Positions 1-5,790 of a DNA stretch of 7,803 bases are shown here, piece after piece; the first letter of the stretch is position 1; every line of letters starts with the position of its first letter. The notes below the pieces were generated by a model that made no database searches, was not told the DNA's origin, and saw only the letters and a program-made list of their open reading frames with translations. Source of the stretch: Anaerolineales bacterium (GTDB lineage Bacteria; Chloroflexota; Anaerolineae; Promineifilales; Promineifilaceae). A program made the position numbers and the translations under genes. The DNA is taken from positions 1-7,803 of the forward strand of contig JAGQGA010000241.1 in the NCBI GenBank assembly GCA_020432595.1. The letters run 5' to 3'.

Positions 1-1
1 C

Positions 2-376
2 TCCTATACCCCCGTTTTTTTTTTTTTTTCTCTCAAACCGGGTGCCCACGTCAACGGCGTTGGCTCCTTCCGCACCACCATGCAGGAAATTGACCTTGCT
101 ACCGTGCAGCGGTCGCTGGTGGTGGTGGATTCCCGCGAGGCAATGTGGGAAGAGGCGGGCGATCTCGTCATCCCCCTCAACGCTGGCGACATCGCCGAAA
201 GCCACATCCACGCCGAACTGGGCGAACTTGTCAGCGGAGCCAAGCCGGGGCGCACCAGCCGCGACCAAATTACCTTCTTCAAATCGGTCGGCGTGGCCGT
301 GCAAGATGCCATCTCCGGCCGCATTGCCCTGGAGAATGCCATCGCCCACGGCCTGGGAACGCTAGTCCACCTTTAA
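2..376 (+). CDS. Ornithine cyclodeaminase / mu-crystallin family protein, C-terminal part
   Basis: The frame is open from the window edge to a TAA at 374-376, so the start and most of the Rossmann domain are missing. Read from base 2 it gives a Thr-Pro-Val-Phe segment, a phenylalanine run from the T tract, then LKPGAHVNGVGSF, which is typical of the family. Further on come DSREAMWEEAGDL, AELGELVSGAKPGRTS and ITFFKSVGVAVQD, also family hallmarks, and a normal C-terminal end (GLGTLVHL). An internal ATG at 80 is not the real start, because family sequence continues upstream of it in the same frame. Family members are cytosolic NAD(P)-dependent enzymes: ornithine cyclodeaminase (ornithine to proline and ammonia), alanine dehydrogenase or imine reductases. 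The substrate cannot be decided from this fragment. The gene ends 5 bp before a strong hairpin. Confidence 0.88.
   Translation, partial: SYTPVFFFFSLKPGAHVNGVGSFRTTMQEIDLATVQRSLVVVDSREAMWEEAGDLVIPLNAGDIAESHIHAELGELVSGAKPGRTSRDQITFFKSVGVAVQDAISGRIALENAIAHGLGTLVHL
15..29. repeat. Homopolymer of 15 T inside the cyclodeaminase gene
   Basis: Fifteen consecutive T lie between the codons for TPV and the family segment LKPGAHVNG. The reading frame is intact across the tract, which codes for a short phenylalanine run where family members normally have a few polar residues. It could be a real slippery tract or a sequencing/assembly artefact near a contig end. Confidence 0.9.
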
Positions 377-380
377 AGAG

Positions 381-433
381 GCAGAGGAGCAGGGGAGAAT
401 TTCTCTCCCCTGCTCCTCTGCTCCCCTGCTCCC
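381..433. repeat. Stop-proximal hairpin A, GGAGCAGGGGAG repeat family
   Basis: A perfect 18-bp stem pairs 381-398 with 404-421 around a 5-nt loop. The right arm continues with further copies of the same CTCCCCTGCT unit to about 433. It begins 5 bp after the cyclodeaminase stop codon. There is no following T run, so it is not a textbook intrinsic terminator, although it could protect or define the mRNA 3' end. The 19 nt at 411-429 recur exactly at 5834-5852, so this is a dispersed repeat family. Confidence 0.85.
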
Positions 434-450
434 CCGCTTCTTCTCGCCCC

Positions 451-459
451 TGCTAAAAT
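451..459 (+). promoter_or_regulatory. Candidate extended -10 promoter (TGCTAAAAT)
   Basis: TG-N-TAAAAT matches an extended -10 element about 55 bp upstream of the solute-binding protein gene. No good -35 box lies at the expected distance, where the sequence is a C-rich repeat arm. It is an alternative to the closer promoter at 479-506. Confidence 0.28.
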
Positions 460-478
460 GAGTACCGCCGATCCAATA

Positions 479-506
479 TTGCCCCCCTTTCACAGCTTGT
501 TATACT
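479..506 (+). promoter_or_regulatory. Candidate promoter directly before the solute-binding protein start
   Basis: TTGCCC (479-484) and TATACT (501-506) are separated by 16 nt and resemble -35 and -10 boxes. The -10 box ends 7 nt before the ATG at 514, so transcription from it would start at or next to the start codon and give a leaderless mRNA. No Shine-Dalgarno sequence is visible before this ATG, which fits that reading. Confidence 0.38.
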
Positions 507-513
507 CGACTGC

Positions 514-2919
514 ATGAGACGAATTTTCTTTTTGCTATGGTCGGCCGTGCTGCTAACGGCCGTTTGCACAAGCTGTACCAACAACCCCGCCGAGACGGAA
601 GAAACGGCCGTTGTTGCCACCCCAGAAACGGCCGTTCGTCCCACCGAACCCAGTCAACCGCTTGATGACAGCAACTTCATCGTCATTGCCACCGATGCCC
701 CCAACCCGCCCTTCACCCAATTCGACCTCTTTGGCAACGTCATCGGCTACAACAGCACCGTCATTGAAGCCCTTTCTCGCATAGATGGCTTCGAGTATGA
801 ATTTGTGGTCACCCCCTATGAAGGGGTGTTGGATGTGATGGCGGCGCAGCCCGGCGGCGACATTGATGCCGTCATGGTTCCCGTTCCCATCCCCACCGCC
901 CCGCCCGAAGGCATCGCCTACACCGCCCCCTATTTGGAGTTAGGGCAAATGCTGGTGGTGCTGGCCGATGACACCACTTTGCAAAGCAGTGCCGACATCA
1001 GCAGCGGCATGAAAATTGGCGTGGTAGGCGACAGTAGCAGCGAACAAACAGCACTTGAGGTAATGGGCTTGTCTTCCGATCAGCTCGTCACCTTTGACAA
1101 AAGCGTAGCTGCGCTGACGGCACTGGTGGCTGAAGAACTGGACGCGGCGATTATTGACAGCTATTCGGCTGAATATTTTGCCGGGCAGTTCCCGGAGCAG
1201 CTTAAGATTGTGGGGGGAAACGGCCGTTCTGCCTGGCTCAGTGCCAAAGCTTACGGGTTAGCCGTTGCCGCCGCCAATGAACCGCTGCTGGCACGGCTTA
1301 ACGCCGCTATTGCCCAGGCCGACAGCAGCCGCACCTTGCAGCAGCTTGGGCAAACCGCCTTTTTGCCCACCGACCCCTTTGACCCCGGTGAATCTCGCGT
1401 TGGCACCACTTCTTCCACGCTAGTGCTGGGGGTACTGGGGAATTTGGCCGATATGGATCCGGCCAGCAACCCCGATTTGCTGCGCTGGGAGGTCATGAAC
1501 AACGTCATGAGCGGCCTCTATCGCTTGGACGCGACGGGGCCGGTTCCCAATCTAATTACTGGGTCGCCGCAAATCAGCGACGACAAGCTGACCTATACGT
1601 TTTCGCTGCGGCCGGATGTGGCGTTTAGTAACGGCCGTTCGCTCACTGCCGATGATGTCAAATGGAGCATCGCCCGTTCCGCTCGGTTGGGCAACTTCCT
1701 CGTCAACGCCTTCCTCAAGGACAGCAACGACGATGGTTTTGCCGATGAGGATGCGGTGCAGGTACTTGACCCACTAACCGTGCGGCTGGTGCTGCAAATC
1801 CCCACCGCCTATTTGCCCAGCCTGCTGGCAACCCCGCCCTTTTTCCCTCTCGACAGCAGTTGCTATGCCGAAACGGCCGACTCTGCTAGCGTTTGTGGCG
1901 GCATCGGCCGCTATACTATTGCCGATTGGGCGACGGGGGAATCGCTGACGCTGCAAGCCAACTCCGTCTGGTTTGGCGATGCCCCCAACTTTGAAGCACT
2001 CCAGCTTGTTTTCTACAGCGACCCCGGTAGCCTGCGCCGGGCGTTAGAGCGGTTCCAATCGGTAGACATGGCAATCAACGCCTTTGGCTATCAGGAGGCA
2101 TCGGCATTGGCACGCCAAGACGTGGACGGAGACGGAACGGCCGATTTTACCCTGTGGGATGGCCCGACTTTTTTCAAAAGCTACCTCGTTTTTGAGCAAA
2201 GCCAGGAGCCGTGGGACAAAAAGCAGGTGCGGCAAGCCGCCGCCTATGCGCTGGATCGGGATGCGCTGGCGGTGTTGTTTGGCGGCAGCCGACGGCCGTT
2301 ATTAAGCCCCATCCCCGATACCATTCCCTTCTCGCAGCCCGTTTACCCAGCGCGTGACCTGGAACGGGCGCGGGCACTGCTGCTGCAAGCGGGGTACAGT
2401 GCTGGCAAGCCATTGGAAATTACGATTTGGTATGAAAATAACGGCCGTTATAGCCCCCAGGAAGCCGACTACGCCACCCTCATCAAGCAGCAGCTAGAGG
2501 AAACGGGCGTTTTCCAGGTGACGCTGGAAGGGGTGGTGTGGGAAAGCTTCCGCGCCCAAATTTCCCAGTGCGCCTATAGCACCTACCTCATCGGTTGGCC
2601 CACCCCCGGTCAGCCCACCAACTACATGGATGCCACTAGCTGGACCGATTTCTTTATTGAAAATACCGACAGCGGCTTTTGTTCCAACTACGAAAGCGAA
2701 ACGATGACGCGGCTGGTGGAACAGGCCAACGAAGCCACCGATCCGGCGGCGCGGCAGGCCGTCTACAGCCAAATCCAGCAGCTTTGGGCCACCGACCTGC
2801 CCACGCTTGATCTGCTGCAAGAGCCGCGCCGCGTTCTTTCGCTGGCAAAAGTGGGCAACGTGACGTTTGATCCCCTAGGGTTGTTAGATTATGGGACGTT
2901 GACGAAAAGTGGGGAGTAA
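514..2919 (+). CDS. Tandem ABC solute-binding lipoprotein (SBP family 3 fused to SBP family 5)
   Basis: 801 residues, probably exported and lipid-anchored. A hydrophobic leader at residues 4-17 is followed by Cys18 and Cys21; Cys21, after Thr-Ser, is the likelier acylation site, though the lipobox is degenerate. A Thr/Pro/Glu-rich linker runs to about residue 53. Residues 54-285 look like a family 3 solute-binding domain (IATDAPNPPFTQFD, GNVIGYN, YTAPYLELGQ), the type that binds amino acids. Residues 301-800 look like a family 5 (DppA/OppA-type) domain: LYRLD, PNLITGSPQIS, TYTFSLRPDVAFSNG, LTADDVKWSI, VRQAAAYALDRDAL. Two Asp-rich loops (403-413 and 536-544) resemble EF-hand or dockerin calcium loops. 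No permease or ATPase gene is adjacent, so the ligand and partner are unknown. ATG 514 gives the signal peptide but has no ribosome binding site. The stop codon lies in repeat arm B, which also supplies the last codons (KSGE). Confidence 0.87.
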   Translation: MRRIFFLLWSAVLLTAVCTSCTNNPAETEETAVVATPETAVRPTEPSQPLDDSNFIVIATDAPNPPFTQFDLFGNVIGYNSTVIEALSRIDGFEYEFVVTPYEGVLDVMAAQPGGDIDAVMVPVPIPTAPPEGIAYTAPYLELGQMLVVLADDTTLQSSADISSGMKIGVVGDSSSEQTALEVMGLSSDQLVTFDKSVAALTALVAEELDAAIIDSYSAEYFAGQFPEQLKIVGGNGRSAWLSAKAYGLAVAAANEPLLARLNAAIAQADSSRTLQQLGQTAFLPTDPFDPGESRVGTTSSTLVLGVLGNLADMDPASNPDLLRWEVMNNVMSGLYRLDATGPVPNLITGSPQISDDKLTYTFSLRPDVAFSNGRSLTADDVKWSIARSARLGNFLVNAFLKDSNDDGFADEDAVQVLDPLTVRLVLQIPTAYLPSLLATPPFFPLDSSCYAETADSASVCGGIGRYTIADWATGESLTLQANSVWFGDAPNFEALQLVFYSDPGSLRRALERFQSVDMAINAFGYQEASALARQDVDGDGTADFTLWDGPTFFKSYLVFEQSQEPWDKKQVRQAAAYALDRDALAVLFGGSRRPLLSPIPDTIPFSQPVYPARDLERARALLLQAGYSAGKPLEITIWYENNGRYSPQEADYATLIKQQLEETGVFQVTLEGVVWESFRAQISQCAYSTYLIGWPTPGQPTNYMDATSWTDFFIENTDSGFCSNYESETMTRLVEQANEATDPAARQAVYSQIQQLWATDLPTLDLLQEPRRVLSLAKVGNVTFDPLGLLDYGTLTKSGE

Positions 2920-2999
2920 GGAGTGGGGTGTGGAGCGTAGGGCGTGAGGAGAACTGCCAAGCTGCCAAGCCCACACCTTACTCCCTACGCCCCACTCCC
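2910..2999. repeat. Stop-proximal hairpin B between convergent genes
   Basis: The left arm (about 2910-2951) and right arm (about 2969-2999) are built from shuffled, mutually complementary units such as GGAGTGGGG (2920-2928, pairing with 2990-2998) and GCGTAGGG (2935-2942, pairing with 2983-2990). The overall pairing is imperfect and alternative registers exist. The TAA of the solute-binding protein gene (2917-2919) lies within the left arm. The element fills the gap before the end of plsY on the other strand, so it may serve both 3' ends. No T run is present. Confidence 0.7.
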
Positions 3000-3036
3000 G
3001 ACAAAACCAGGGCTATAAAATTGCGATGAACAAGGG

Positions 3037-3702
3037 CTACCCCTCAGCTTTTTTCTGTTTGCGCCGTGCCTGTGGCCCCACCACCCGTTCCTCACCCCGT
3101 AGCAACCGCTTGATATTGGGTCGCAATGCCCAAGCAACGATGGCTGCTGCGGCAAGACCGCCAATCAAATAGGCGGCGGTGGCATCAACGCCGGTGATAT
3201 AGCGGACGGCAAAGATGATGGGGATGATGGCTCCCATTGCCAGCGAGGCGACAGAGGCAATGCCGAGGCCGAAATAGAAGGCCAGCATCACCAGAAAGGC
3301 GATGGGAAACATGGGAAACCAGATGGCCGTTGACCAGCCTACGTTGGGGCCAGTGCCTGCCCCGCCACGAAATTTGAGGAAGAGCGACCAGTTGTGACCC
3401 ACAACCGACATGACGCCAGCGACGGCGAGCGCCCACGGTAGCCATTCGCCGTTAAGCACATTGGTGAATAAAAGCCGGGTTAGCCAAAGTGCCGTAAACC
3501 CTTTGGCAACATCGCTTAGGCTGGTGAGAACACCGACCCCTTTGCCAGCTGCGCGGAGCGAATTGGTGCCACCCGTGCGGCCGCTGCCAACCTCGGTAAG
3601 AATTTGCCCTGTTTTGGCTTTGACATAGATGTAGCCAAAAGGAATTGAGCCAAACAAGTAACCAATGAAACCCGCGATAATTAGATAGACGATGTTGACC
3701 AT
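3037..3702 (-). CDS. plsY: Glycerol-3-phosphate acyltransferase PlsY
   Basis: 221 residues, the usual length of this inner-membrane enzyme. PlsY transfers an acyl chain from acyl-phosphate (made by PlsX) to glycerol 3-phosphate, giving lysophosphatidic acid, the first committed step of membrane phospholipid synthesis. The N-terminal helix carries GSIPFGYI (residues 18-24), followed by the loop GSGRTGGTN (39-47). The second conserved loop reads GHNWSLFLKFRGGAGTG (102-118) and the third motif RPNIKRLLRGEE (194-205). Several hydrophobic helices and a basic C-terminal tail (RRKQKK) fit the fold. In the second loop the usual GGKG is GGAG (Ala115 for Lys), and the first loop has GRTGG for the usual GNxGA, so this is a divergent subfamily member. 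It lies 60 bp downstream of the GNAT-JAMM gene on the same strand and may be co-transcribed. The ATG at 3702 has a GAGGA site. Confidence 0.9.
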   Translation of the reverse strand: MVNIVYLIIAGFIGYLFGSIPFGYIYVKAKTGQILTEVGSGRTGGTNSLRAAGKGVGVLTSLSDVAKGFTALWLTRLLFTNVLNGEWLPWALAVAGVMSVVGHNWSLFLKFRGGAGTGPNVGWSTAIWFPMFPIAFLVMLAFYFGLGIASVASLAMGAIIPIIFAVRYITGVDATAAYLIGGLAAAAIVAWALRPNIKRLLRGEERVVGPQARRKQKKAEG

Positions 3703-3706
3703 ATTT

Positions 3707-3711
3707 TCCTC
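3707..3711 (-). promoter_or_regulatory. Ribosome binding site of plsY
   Basis: On the minus strand GAGGA lies 4 nt before the ATG at 3702 (read AGAGGAAAAT-ATG). It supports this start. Confidence 0.6.
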
Positions 3712-3748
3712 TAACTGCTCCTCTGTGTTGAAATAGACACCATATAGA

Positions 3749-3763
3749 ACACATGGAATGTGT
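3749..3763. repeat. Small hairpin overlapping the GNAT-JAMM stop codon
   Basis: ACACAT (3749-3754) and ATGTGT (3758-3763) form a perfect 6-bp inverted repeat around GGA, touching the stop codon at 3763-3765. It is short and may be chance, but it follows the pattern of hairpins at gene ends in this window. Confidence 0.35.
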
Positions 3764-4605
3764 CATGGTTGCTCAAGTGTGAGTGCTACATTTTGAATAT
3801 TTCCGGCGACAATAGTGTAGCCAAATACGGCCGGTTCCACCCTGTTTTGTAGGGTAATAATGAGTTGAATTGTATCTGGATAATACGCTTGTGCCACATC
3901 GGTTGGGGAGGGGTAGGCGGGGCTGCTGGGATGGGAATGGTATATGGCTAGGAGTTCCCAGCCGTGCTTTTCCATGTGAAGCATGGCTTGGATTTGCTGA
4001 ATTGGCTCCATGTCGTAGGCGGTTTGGCTCTGTAGCTGGTTGTGAATGGGGTAGTGGTGGATTAAACGGCCGTTTTCCTCCCCTGCCAACAGCCCACACC
4101 CCTCTTGCGGATAGACGGCCTGCACGTGATCCACCATGGCCTGGTAGAAGGCGTGAGGAATGGAGCAGGCAATACGGCGCTGCATGGGGAGGTGAGGAAC
4201 GGCCGTTAACAGCGAAGCAAATACCCCTCCCGTGGGCACAAACCCCAGCCGCTCATAAAATCCCACCGCATCGGTTCGCGCTGCCAGCGTCACTCGGTTT
4301 AGCCCTAGCTCCACCGCCTTTGCCACCAGCTTGCTCACAAGTTGCTGCCCAATGCCTTGTTTTTGCCATTCCGGGCGCACCACCATTTGCCGGATGATGC
4401 CACTGCCGTCTGTTTGGGGCTGTAGCTGGCCGTAGCCAACGGCCGTTTCTGCCTCACCCACTGCCACCAGATGGTAAAACGGCCGTTCGGCAGCGGGGTC
4501 AATCACTGTGGGAGCAAGACCGTGTGGCGCAAAAAAAAGGCGGTAGCGCCAGTGGCGCATGGTCTCGTAGGCGGGTTCGGCGATGGTGATAAAGCGGTAG
4601 TTCAT
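3763..4605 (-). CDS. GNAT acetyltransferase fused to a JAMM/MPN+ metallopeptidase
   Basis: 280 residues from the ATG at 4605. Residues 1-140 are a GNAT N-acetyltransferase domain, with the acetyl-CoA loop VRPEWQKQGIG (76-86, Q-x-x-G-x-G type) and the later FYERLGF (117-122-region) motif. Residues 145-280 are a JAMM (M67) zinc metallopeptidase domain: Glu168 in EGCGLLAG, then H223-S-H225-P with Ser233 and Asp236, giving H-x-H-x(10)-D with all zinc and catalytic residues present. JAMM enzymes cleave isopeptide or peptide bonds, in bacteria often at the C-terminus of ubiquitin-like sulfur carriers (Mec/CysO-type systems); no such carrier or ThiF-like gene is visible here. Substrates of both halves are unknown and the protein is probably cytosolic. 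A longer GTG start at 4650 would read through hairpin C and add residues outside the GNAT fold, so ATG 4605 is preferred, although it has no clear Shine-Dalgarno. Four AACGGCCGTT palindromes fall in this gene. Confidence 0.88.
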   Translation of the reverse strand: MNYRFITIAEPAYETMRHWRYRLFFAPHGLAPTVIDPAAERPFYHLVAVGEAETAVGYGQLQPQTDGSGIIRQMVVRPEWQKQGIGQQLVSKLVAKAVELGLNRVTLAARTDAVGFYERLGFVPTGGVFASLLTAVPHLPMQRRIACSIPHAFYQAMVDHVQAVYPQEGCGLLAGEENGRLIHHYPIHNQLQSQTAYDMEPIQQIQAMLHMEKHGWELLAIYHSHPSSPAYPSPTDVAQAYYPDTIQLIITLQNRVEPAVFGYTIVAGNIQNVALTLEQP

Positions 4606-4611
4606 GATGGT

Positions 4612-4652
4612 GCGTGGTGCGTGGTGCGTAAAAGATAAACCACGCACCACGC
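4612..4652. repeat. Stop-proximal hairpin C, GTGGTGCGT tandem repeat
   Basis: GCGTGGTGCGTGG (4612-4624) pairs perfectly over 13 bp with 4640-4652 around a 15-nt loop. The left arm is a tandem repeat of GGTGCGT. It starts 8 nt after the cupredoxin stop codon (minus strand) and ends 6 nt before the GNAT-JAMM ATG. It could therefore partly terminate transcription, or affect translation of the next gene, whose start has no visible Shine-Dalgarno sequence. Confidence 0.85.
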
Positions 4653-4660
4653 CCTGATAC

Positions 4661-5053
4661 CTATGGCTCCACCGTCAACGTGCCCCTCATTCCCGCCTCG
4701 GCGTGGCCGGGAACGGTGCAGACGATTGTGTAGGTTCCGGCTGCTGGCGCGGTGAAGGTGATGCTTTTGCTTGTGCCGCCAGCAATTTCGCCCGTCACAG
4801 CACCGGCAAGAGCATCGGCATCGCTGGCAGTGGTGGGGTCAATGCCGGTGCTAACAAGCAGCCAGTTGTGCGGTAGTGCCCCGATGGCGGTGAAGTTGAT
4901 GGTGACTTGGCTACCAGCTTTTACAGCCAACGCGGCCGGCTCGTAGACAAAGTTGTCATTGCCAGTGACATCAAAGCTGAAACTTTCTCCACCGCAGGCT
5001 GTGGTAAAAACGGCCGTTATTCCCAGTATCGCCAACAAGACAAAGCGTTTCAT
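4661..5053 (-). CDS. Cupredoxin (auracyanin/plastocyanin-like) lipoprotein
   Basis: 130 residues. A hydrophobic signal (about residues 4-18) ends in TTAC-GG, with Cys20 as the probable lipid-attachment site, so the protein should be anchored outside the cytoplasmic membrane. The rest is a beta-sandwich with a complete type 1 copper site: His62 (LPHNW), Cys112, His117 and Met122, in the C-x4-H-x4-M spacing of auracyanin-type proteins. Such proteins carry single electrons between membrane complexes; in Chloroflexota a likely partner is alternative complex III or a terminal oxidase, which is inference. A GAGGA site sits 9 nt before the ATG at 5053. The gene lies downstream of the Hsp20 terminator and so probably has its own promoter in 5054-5145, where only weak boxes are visible. 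It may be the first gene of a unit with GNAT-JAMM and plsY. Confidence 0.88.
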   Translation of the reverse strand: MKRFVLLAILGITAVFTTACGGESFSFDVTGNDNFVYEPAALAVKAGSQVTINFTAIGALPHNWLLVSTGIDPTTASDADALAGAVTGEIAGGTSKSITFTAPAAGTYTIVCTVPGHAEAGMRGTLTVEP

Positions 5054-5062
5054 AAGTTCTGT

Positions 5063-5067
5063 TCCTC
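5063..5067 (-). promoter_or_regulatory. Ribosome binding site of the cupredoxin gene
   Basis: GAGGA on the minus strand lies 9 nt before the ATG at 5053. It supports the start that gives a complete signal peptide. Confidence 0.5.
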
Positions 5068-5144
5068 ATGATGACCAATATGCCGATTCAATGGCTCACA
5101 AAAGGATGTTACTTCACTTTATCCAAATAGCACGCATTCACCCC

Positions 5145-5180
5145 AAAACAAAAAGGCCGAGCAATTTGCTCGGCCTTTTT
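5145..5180 (-). terminator. Rho-independent terminator of the Hsp20 gene
   Basis: A perfect 14-bp stem pairs 5150-5163 with 5167-5180 around a 3-nt loop; its GC core is GGCCGAGC. On the minus strand it is followed by TTTTTGTTTT, and it begins 23 bp after the Hsp20 stop codon. The plus strand also has a T run after the core, so the hairpin could work in both directions. Confidence 0.9.
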
Positions 5181-5203
5181 TAGTAAACAGTAGTGTACTG
5201 CGG

Positions 5204-5632
5204 CTAGTTCGCGTTAATGGTAATCCGCTTGGGCTTAACTTCCTCAGCCTTGGGGATATTTAGGGTCAACACACCATTTTCATAGTTAGCAACCACGGCC
5301 TCGGCATTGACAGCTACTGGGAAGCGGATGCTGCGGCTGAAGCTGCCGGTGCGGCGTTCGCGGACATGGTATTTTTCACCTTCCTGCACCTCTTCACTTT
5401 TCATTTCCCCTTTGATGGTCAACACGTTGTCTTCGAGCGTAATTTCCACATCATCGGGATTGATGCCGGGAACTGAAGCCTTCACAGTATAGATAGCTTC
5501 ATTTTCGGCCACGTCCAAGGCGAGACCAAATGTAGTAGGGGTCTCAAAGCGAGCCATAGGGAAGGAACGGTTAAACATGCGGTCAACTTCATCGAAAAGA
5601 TTCATGGTGTTAAAGCGTACTAAGTTTGTCAT
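5204..5632 (-). CDS. hsp20: Small heat shock protein, Hsp20 / alpha-crystallin family
   Basis: 142 residues, a normal length for a bacterial small heat shock protein: an ATP-independent cytosolic holdase that binds unfolding proteins for later refolding by DnaK/ClpB. A short N-terminal arm (LFDEVDRMFNRSF) leads into the alpha-crystallin domain (about 36-130), with LDVAENEAIYTVKASVPGI, DDVEITLEDNVLTIKGE, ERRTGSFSRSIRFP and the signature NGVLTLNIPK (119-128). The C-terminal I-x-I motif (ITI, 137-139), used in oligomer assembly, is present. A full Shine-Dalgarno precedes the ATG at 5632 and a strong terminator follows, so it is probably transcribed alone. No CIRCE element is visible upstream; three phased direct repeats at 5721-5786 may be regulatory. 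It carries no AACGGCCGTT palindrome. Confidence 0.95.
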   Translation of the reverse strand: MTNLVRFNTMNLFDEVDRMFNRSFPMARFETPTTFGLALDVAENEAIYTVKASVPGINPDDVEITLEDNVLTIKGEMKSEEVQEGEKYHVRERRTGSFSRSIRFPVAVNAEAVVANYENGVLTLNIPKAEEVKPKRITINAN

Positions 5633-5638
5633 TTTTAT

Positions 5639-5644
5639 ACCTCC
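5639..5644 (-). promoter_or_regulatory. Strong ribosome binding site of hsp20
   Basis: GGAGGT on the minus strand, 6 nt before the ATG at 5632. It is the best Shine-Dalgarno in the window, consistent with high expression. Confidence 0.8.
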
Positions 5645-5720
5645 AGGTTGTCTCCTGTCTGTTTAATTGATTATGTTGGTTAAGCGATGTGTTATCGTTA
5701 TGGTTGGTATTATGGCGGGG

Positions 5721-5786
5721 CAATGTTAGAAAAAAATATGACGAATGTTAGCGATGTATTGGAGGCGTGTAAGAGGAATGTTAGCG
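5721..5786. promoter_or_regulatory. Phased direct repeats upstream of hsp20
   Basis: GAATGTTAGCG occurs exactly at 5743-5753 and 5776-5786, and a shorter copy CAATGTTAG lies at 5721-5729. Successive copies are 22 and 33 bp apart, both multiples of 11, so they would lie on the same face of the helix. They lie about 90-155 bp upstream of the hsp20 ATG, where an activator or repressor could bind. No confident -10/-35 pair could be chosen between them and the gene. Confidence 0.4.
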
Positions 5787-5790
5787 GAAG

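Noticed and set aside
15..29. Poly-T as a transcription terminator tract
   Set aside because: No GC-rich stem precedes it and the coding frame continues through it.
80..82. ATG at 80 as a start of a short 98-residue protein
   Set aside because: Family-typical sequence (GAHVNGVGSF) continues upstream in the same frame, so this is an internal methionine.
381..433. Hairpin A as a classical Rho-independent terminator or a CRISPR repeat
   Set aside because: There is no T tract after the stem, and there are no regularly spaced repeats with unique spacers.
3870..4397. A 175-codon plus-strand open frame opposite the GNAT-JAMM gene
   Set aside because: Its translation is low-complexity, Arg/Pro-rich and unlike any known fold, while the opposite strand encodes two well-conserved domains.
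4648..4650. GTG at 4650 as the start of the GNAT-JAMM gene
   Set aside because: It would place hairpin C inside the gene and add residues outside the GNAT fold; ATG 4605 matches the usual domain start. It cannot be fully excluded because neither start has a good Shine-Dalgarno sequence.
5633..5766. RNA thermometer in the hsp20 leader
   Set aside because: The only sequence pairing well with the Shine-Dalgarno (CCTCCA on the minus strand, near 5761) is over 110 nt upstream; no ROSE- or fourU-type local hairpin is visible.
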